From positions 1 through 64,000 of the forward strand of contig WBMZ01015363.1 of the NCBI GenBank assembly GCA_013400975.1: a stretch of 64,000 nt of DNA. Direction: 5' to 3'. Source of the stretch: Atrichornis clamosus (lineage: Eukaryota > Chordata > Aves > Passeriformes > Menuridae). The position numbers were made by a program, and so were the translations under genes. Below, piece by piece: positions 59,301 to 64,000 of the stretch. How positions within the stretch are numbered: the first letter of the stretch is position 1; every line of letters starts with the position of its first letter. A model generated the notes under the pieces. That model did no database searches, was not told where the DNA came from, and saw nothing but the letters and a program-made list of their open reading frames with translations.

Positions 59301-61683
59301 GGATAAACCAGGAAAATGCTACTTTTGTATACTTCCAATACGATAATATTCTGTTCCAATGTTTGCATATTCAAAGCTACCAATGTCTTCTCCACCCACC
59401 TCTGGTTTAACCTGTCTGTTCAGGTGGACATGTCAGGTTTAGCAGATCTTTCTTCGTATCCCTCATCCTCTTCCAATATCCCCACAGTTAATGCCTGCTG
59501 GGAGCCCAGCCCTGGCTCCTCAGTCTAGCCTGGCTCTCAGTGTGGAGTTGTGCTTCTGCTCTTTGCTTTCTCTTGTGCTCCTAGAAAAGCTTTCCCATGA
59601 CAGGCTTATTTTCTTCCCAGGTCAGACTTAACTGAGAGTGACAAATCAGTACTTCATTATTTGGGCAGCTCTTTGAATGCAGCTTTTCTTTCCTGCAGAG
59701 TGGTGAAAGGTGTCCAGAGCTGCCAGGTTGTGGGAATGCCTTCTATTAGGATGGGAATGATAAATATAGGAATTTAATTACATTAAACAGAGCAGGGCAG
59801 AGGGTTCTCATCTCAGCTGCAGTGTGATGGCAGGCTTTGTTTGCAGTTTGGTTACTACAGCAGTGGAGCAGCTTAGTCTCAAAACAAAGATCTAGACAAG
59901 CCTTTCAGAGATTTTTGGTGAGTGCAAATGTATTTCTCAAGAGTGGTCTCGAAAACCTGTACGTTCCCCTTGTTAAAATGAGAGGATAATGGGTGTAAAC
60001 CCTGAGTGCCTGACACAGCCAAACAGCCGTGGGTTAGAGCAGCTCGAGCTAAACAGCCACCAGCCAGCACAGAACCAGGGATTGCTGAACTTCCCCCAAA
60101 TTCCTTATTGTCTGCTGAGAAATTGCCTGGGGACTCACGGCTCAGAGGCAAAATATTAGTAGTAGTGGGGTGAGGTGCTCAGCTAGAACTACTGACCTGC
60201 ACAGAGTACGGAGCTGCAGAAGGAGCATCCTGAAGGGTGGAGTGGCTGTGGAGTGCTGGGCTGTTTCCTAGGGTTAGTTAGATTCTTGTTGTTTCCCATA
60301 AAATTAGATATGGTTTGCTTTCACTCCAGGGAGTCTGGTGAAGGTACTCAGCACAGAGTTGGTTCAATTCTCTTTTAATATTTGTTCTCTCTTAATAAGA
60401 GAAAAATTGTTTTTACAATTAGTTTCTCCTAAAAAGATTCATTTCAGAGAGAGGTGTGTGTGACTCTTGTTTTGACAGCAATGCAAAATGAAATAGCTTG
60501 TGAATTAGTGTTTTTGTGAAGGATGGCCCAGAGAAAAATAAATCTGTTGTTTAGGAAACATAATCCTTCCAGAGTCGGTGACTAATCTAGGACTTAGTTC
60601 TTGCATCCAGTCTTTGACTTAACTATATGATGTTTAGGTAACTTTATTAAACCATGGCTCAAACTGTACATAATTTTAGTTCCCCTTTTAATGATTAATT
60701 GTATGAGTCTGCTTTGTAAAGCTTCAAGTTTTCTTTGCTTTTTTTTTTTAAGGCTCCATATATCTCTATTTGGGTATAGCAAATGACTGATAGAGCAGAA
60801 AATTATTTCATCAGGCTAAACCTTCCACATTTTTAATTAAAGTTTTTATCACTGAAGTCATAATTAAAATTTCAACAATTAATAGATTCCTTTTAGCAAA
60901 ATGCGACTGGAGTTGCCCAGACTTGGATTTCAGGAAAGCAGCCATGGTTTGCTTGAGGGTAGTCAGCACTTGGGGCAGTGCTGCCCTGGCTTGGTGGCCC
61001 TTGGTGCAGGTTATTTTTAAAGCTTTTATAGTGAACAGAATTGTTCATTCGTTACTGCAAGGGGAGGTGAGCAAGTTTTTAGTTTTGTCCCAGAACTTTA
61101 AAAAAGGTGCTAAAGCTTCACAATCCAATTGTATGCACTAAGTTTGCAGTGGCAGGATTGCATTTGAATGCTACAGAGTTTGGAGAAATCCTAGTTCAAA
61201 GTACTGATCTTACTGTCAGGTTAGTCTGCTCTCAACTACAGAGCTCTTCTGCTCATAACCTTGCTATTGGAAGTCAGCCTCTGGAAAATACTCTTAGTTT
61301 AATTGCTCTGCACACACAGAAGCACTTTGGGAACTCAGTAAATCATGTAAATTGCCTTTCTCTTCCTGCTGATTTCCCCTTTTCAAGTGCATTGTCATGT
61401 ATGTCAGAAACTGTAAAGATTCCTTACAAGATTAAAATAGCTGTGCTCAAAGGGATACAAGGATCAATATGGAAAATTCCAGCTATATGCTTTGCCCTTT
61501 CTTGTCTTAACATGGAGTGTAGGGTTTGCCTTCCTGTGCTTTGACAGATGTGCAGTGTTAGTTGCAAAGATTTTAATTTTTTTTAATTTTTAAAAAAATT
61601 ATTATTATTTTTTTGGTGGGTGAGAGGGGAGGTTTGGGGTATCTTCAGCATGGCATTTTTTCAAACATTTTTCATGTGCTTAG
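53378..61683 (+). other. ANKHD1: Intron 15 (8.3 kb)
   Basis: It runs from donor gtcagt to acceptor tttcatgtgcttag, phase 1 in a glycine codon. It holds a (CAAA)n run near 54180-54196 and long T/A tracts at 61575-61615 before the acceptor. Open frames in it, up to 145 codons at 61107-61544, show no recognisable protein. Confidence 0.93.
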
Positions 61684-62427
61684 GTGCATCCAAGCAGAAG
61701 TCAAGTTCCCTGCAGGTAGCAGATAAGGACCTACTGCCACCTTTTCACCCATACCAGCCTTTGGAATGCATAGTAGAAGAGACTGAAGGCAAGCTGAATG
61801 AACTTGGACAGAGAATTAGTGCTATTGAAAAAGCACAACTTAAATCATTGGAATTAATTCAAGGTGAACCTTTAAATAAAGATAAGATTGAAGAACTTAA
61901 AAAGAACAGAGAAGAACAAGTACAGAAGAAGAAGAAAATATTGAAGGAGCTGCAGAAGGTGGAAAGGCAGTTGCAGATGAAAACCCAACAGCAGTTTACC
62001 AAAGAATATTTGGAGACCAAAGGTCAGACAGACACACCACCTGCCCTGCAGCAGCAGTGCTCACTTACAGGGGTCTTCCCAGAAGTGGAAGCCGATAAGG
62101 GTCTGCCAGAGGATAACTTTTCAGGGTTACCTCAGGTTGACACAATCTTGTCTAAAGATGATGAGCAACACCAGTCTCCAACTCCTGCTGAACATATAGA
62201 GTTTGTCCCTATCCAGCCTTTGCCAGCACCGCAATGTAATTTTTCTGGTAACTTAGGTTATAATGGAACAGAGTCCCTTGAACTTCAGAAAGCATTAGGG
62301 AATCAGCAGAATGTAGGACAGCAACAGCAAATTGCTGGGCAGGGCCTCTTAGTTCAAGAACCAGACGGATTAATGGTTGCCACTCCAGCACAGACGCTTA
62401 CCGACACTCTTGATGACCTAATAGCAG
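61684..62427 (+). CDS. ANKHD1: ANKHD1 exon 16 (coiled-coil and Q-rich region)
   Basis: The exon has 744 bases, phase 1 in and phase 1 out, the longest exon here. It opens ASKQKSSSLQVADKDLLPPF, then HPYQPLECIVEETEGKLNEL begins a long charged helix (KDKIEELKKNREEQVQKKKK, ILKELQKVERQLQMKTQQQF) that should form a coiled coil of roughly 90 residues. A variable, Ser/Gln/Pro-rich stretch follows, with a QQQQ run, and the exon ends GLMVATPAQTLTDTLDDLIA plus one base. This end joins AVSTRVP in human. Upstream in-frame ATGs (61620, 61650) lie in the intron. Both sides are phase 1, so skipping it would keep the frame. Confidence 0.96.
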
Positions 62428-64000
62428 GTGGGTTAAGAAATATACCTATTTTTGCATTAATTTGTGTGCTCAGTTTCCCTCTCTTTCCTTCCCTCCAAAT
62501 ACATCTTGGGTTTTCCAGTTTGGGAATACTTGCTTAAGAATAAAGTTCCTGATTAGTGCTATTAATCCTAACAGTGACTTCCAATTCTAACATGATACTT
62601 TTAAATATCTTTTTTTCCAAAGTGCAGAACTTCCTGTACTGGACACCTGTTTTAGCCCCTTTGGCCTCATCTTTTTCTGTGCTTCTTTAAAAAGCCTCGT
62701 CATGAGTGATTAGTAGTGCCCATTAGGAAACCCAAAAGCATGACAGATTTATATCTTCTGTAGAATTTTCTGTGCAGGCTTATCAGTGACTTTCTTCAAT
62801 GTGATAGCCGTCTCTAGAAAAAGCCAAATTGTTGTGACTTGTGTGGACAAACGTGTCCCTCTCCTTGCTACTGGAGCTTAAGCAGAGCCTGGAATCCACG
62901 CACAACCGTTCCGTTCTGTGATGGCTTGTGTTTGCAGAAACCCCGCTAAAGCCCGGGTGTTGTACGGGAATATCTGCTGGTTAGATGTTCCACATGGCAA
63001 AAACGTGTCCTGTTAGCTGGATGAAAGGCAAAAACCCCAACATCCTTCCACATGTTGATACGGTGTGAAGAGGAATGGGAATGCCCACACATCGGGTTGT
63101 GTGAGTCCCCTTGTGCAAAAAGAGGGATCACTTTGGGTGACTTCATTTCGTGGACTTGACTAGGATTGAGGTTTGCTCCTGGAGGTATGTAGGATATAGC
63201 CAGTGTTGTTTGGTCTGTAGTGTTTTTTATTCAGTGTTTCTCAACTTTTCTTTGTACTTTGTGCCTGTCCCCTTGCCCATTATTTTCCTGTCTGTCTCCC
63301 CCTGCCCCATCCGTTTCGTAGTTGCTGCCCTGTCCTCTGAAGTTCATGTCAAGGTTGTAGAAGTGTGCAGTGAGGTCTTTGGCCTGCCATTCCTGGGAGC
63401 CTTTGGAATGGTAATTGCATCAAGCTCATGCAAGTCAAGACTACTTGCGACTTTGCAACCTCCCATGGAACCCACAATCGGGTGAAGTAGTGGGGTAGTT
63501 GTACCAGCTCCTGTCCTCTCCTCGGTATAATTCCAGTTATTTTATAAAGCATCAGTCTTAGTTCCCCCTGTTCTGGCATGGTGAGCTTCTCTCCCTGCTC
63601 TGTGGTGCTCTTCAGAATACTCAGTCAATATTAAAACGTTCTCAATTTTTATTACACAACATTTTAGTACTGGAGTGTGTGAGGAGGAAAATTTGAATGG
63701 ATAATGCCAAACACAGTCAACAAGGTCTTAATCTTTGGAGTAGTTGTTGCTGAGAGTTGAACATGTCTGGCACAAGGCCATGGAGTCTGTACCCTCTTGT
63801 GGTCAGCAGCTTGTTCTACAGCCACAAACTCAGTGCACCCACAGTGAAAAGTGCTGCAGTCAGCTGAGTGTGAGAACTGTACTGTGGGAAAAAAGATTGC
63901 AAACAACCAGAAAAACTGTATCTTAAAAATAATATTTAAAAGTTGAATAGACATTGGTTCATCTTCTGAAACTGGTTGCTGTTTTTGCTAAGTAATTAAA
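62428..64000 (+). other. ANKHD1: Intron 16 (start only)
   Basis: It begins with donor gtgggt. I looked for the next expected exon (AVSTRVP... in human) and did not find it, so the window appears to end inside this intron. No other feature recognised. Confidence 0.88.

Larger units (their letters stand above)
1..64000 (+). other. ANKHD1: ANKHD1 gene, 5' portion (exons 1-16, truncated at both ends)
   Basis: Sixteen exons on the + strand join in a single open frame of 969 codons plus one base. ANKHD1 is a large scaffold with two ankyrin arrays and a C-terminal KH RNA-binding domain. It is the vertebrate counterpart of Drosophila Mask, a cofactor of YAP/Yorkie in Hippo signalling, and is found in nucleus and cytoplasm (family knowledge). 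Seen here: N-terminal linker, ankyrin repeats 1-15, proline-rich spacer and coiled coil. The initiator ATG, second ankyrin array, KH domain and both gene ends are outside. Exon lengths fit the frame at every junction and all introns are GT-AG. The paralogue ANKRD17 differs in exon 1 and in the exon 16 region, where this window follows ANKHD1 (for example HPYQPLECIVEETEG). Intron phases 1-16 are 0,1,2,0,1,1,0,1,1,0,0,1,0,0,1,1. Confidence 0.95.

Noticed and set aside
61107..61544. 145-codon open frame on the + strand in intron 15
   Set aside because: No recognisable domain, ordinary AT-rich intron composition and no splice sites consistent with joining exons 15 and 16 in frame.
61620..61683. 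In-frame ATGs before exon 16 as a possible internal start
   Set aside because: They precede a good acceptor at 61683 and encode residues absent from the family; a new promoter there has no support.
63321..63420. Acceptor-like cgtag followed by an in-phase open frame (VAALSSEVHVKV...)
   Set aside because: Phase fits exon 16 but the peptide does not match the expected next ANKHD1 exon (AVSTRVP...), so it is probably chance.
1..64000. Assignment to the paralogue ANKRD17
   Set aside because: Exon 1 (RLFGEAGP, LDFKLAAAVLR), exon 2 (DNPVLKTTSE), exon 13 (RATANNDHTVVSLA) and exon 16 all follow ANKHD1 rather than ANKRD17.

Overview
This window is 64 kb of vertebrate nuclear DNA, most likely from a bird. 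Signs of that are long AT-rich introns, a CpG-rich first exon, GT-AG splice sites throughout, and a fragment matching the 3' end of a CR1 LINE, the dominant retroposon of birds and reptiles (about 45146-45252). The species cannot be named from the sequence.

One protein-coding gene fills the window on the + strand: the 5' two-fifths or so of ANKHD1 (MASK1, ankyrin repeat and KH domain containing 1). Sixteen exons were placed by joining reading frames across splice sites. They start inside coding exon 1 (bases 1-166; the initiator ATG and promoter lie upstream) and end with a 744-base exon at 61684-62427; the window closes in intron 16. Spliced, they give 2,908 coding bases from base 2, which is 969 codons plus one base with no internal stop. 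The visible protein has an acidic/glycine-rich N-terminus, a conserved linker, all 15 repeats of the first ankyrin array (exons 4-14), a proline-rich spacer, and a charged coiled-coil segment followed by a Q-rich tail. The second ankyrin array and the KH domain must lie beyond the right edge. ANKHD1 is preferred to its paralogue ANKRD17 because of the exon 1 motif RLFGEAGP, the LDFKLAAAVLR stretch and the exon 16 sequence.

Layout: exon 1 and CpG island (1-about 470); intron 1 (14.4 kb); exon 2 (14535-14688); intron 2 (19.1 kb); a cluster of exons 3-10 (33828-43440) with short introns; intron 10; a 20-codon cassette exon 11 (47689-47748); exons 12-15 (51481-53377); intron 15 (8.3 kb); exon 16. 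No second gene, structural RNA gene, CRISPR array or intact mobile element could be supported. Introns hold one clear CR1 remnant, one probable ancient MIR-type SINE, a few short tandem duplications and two notable inverted repeats.

The most interesting biology is alternative processing. Reading through the donor of exon 11 keeps the frame open for 16 more codons and then stops, matching the architecture of the short human isoform known as VBARP. This looks like a conserved truncated isoform that ends inside the ankyrin array. I found no evidence of an undescribed system beyond this gene.
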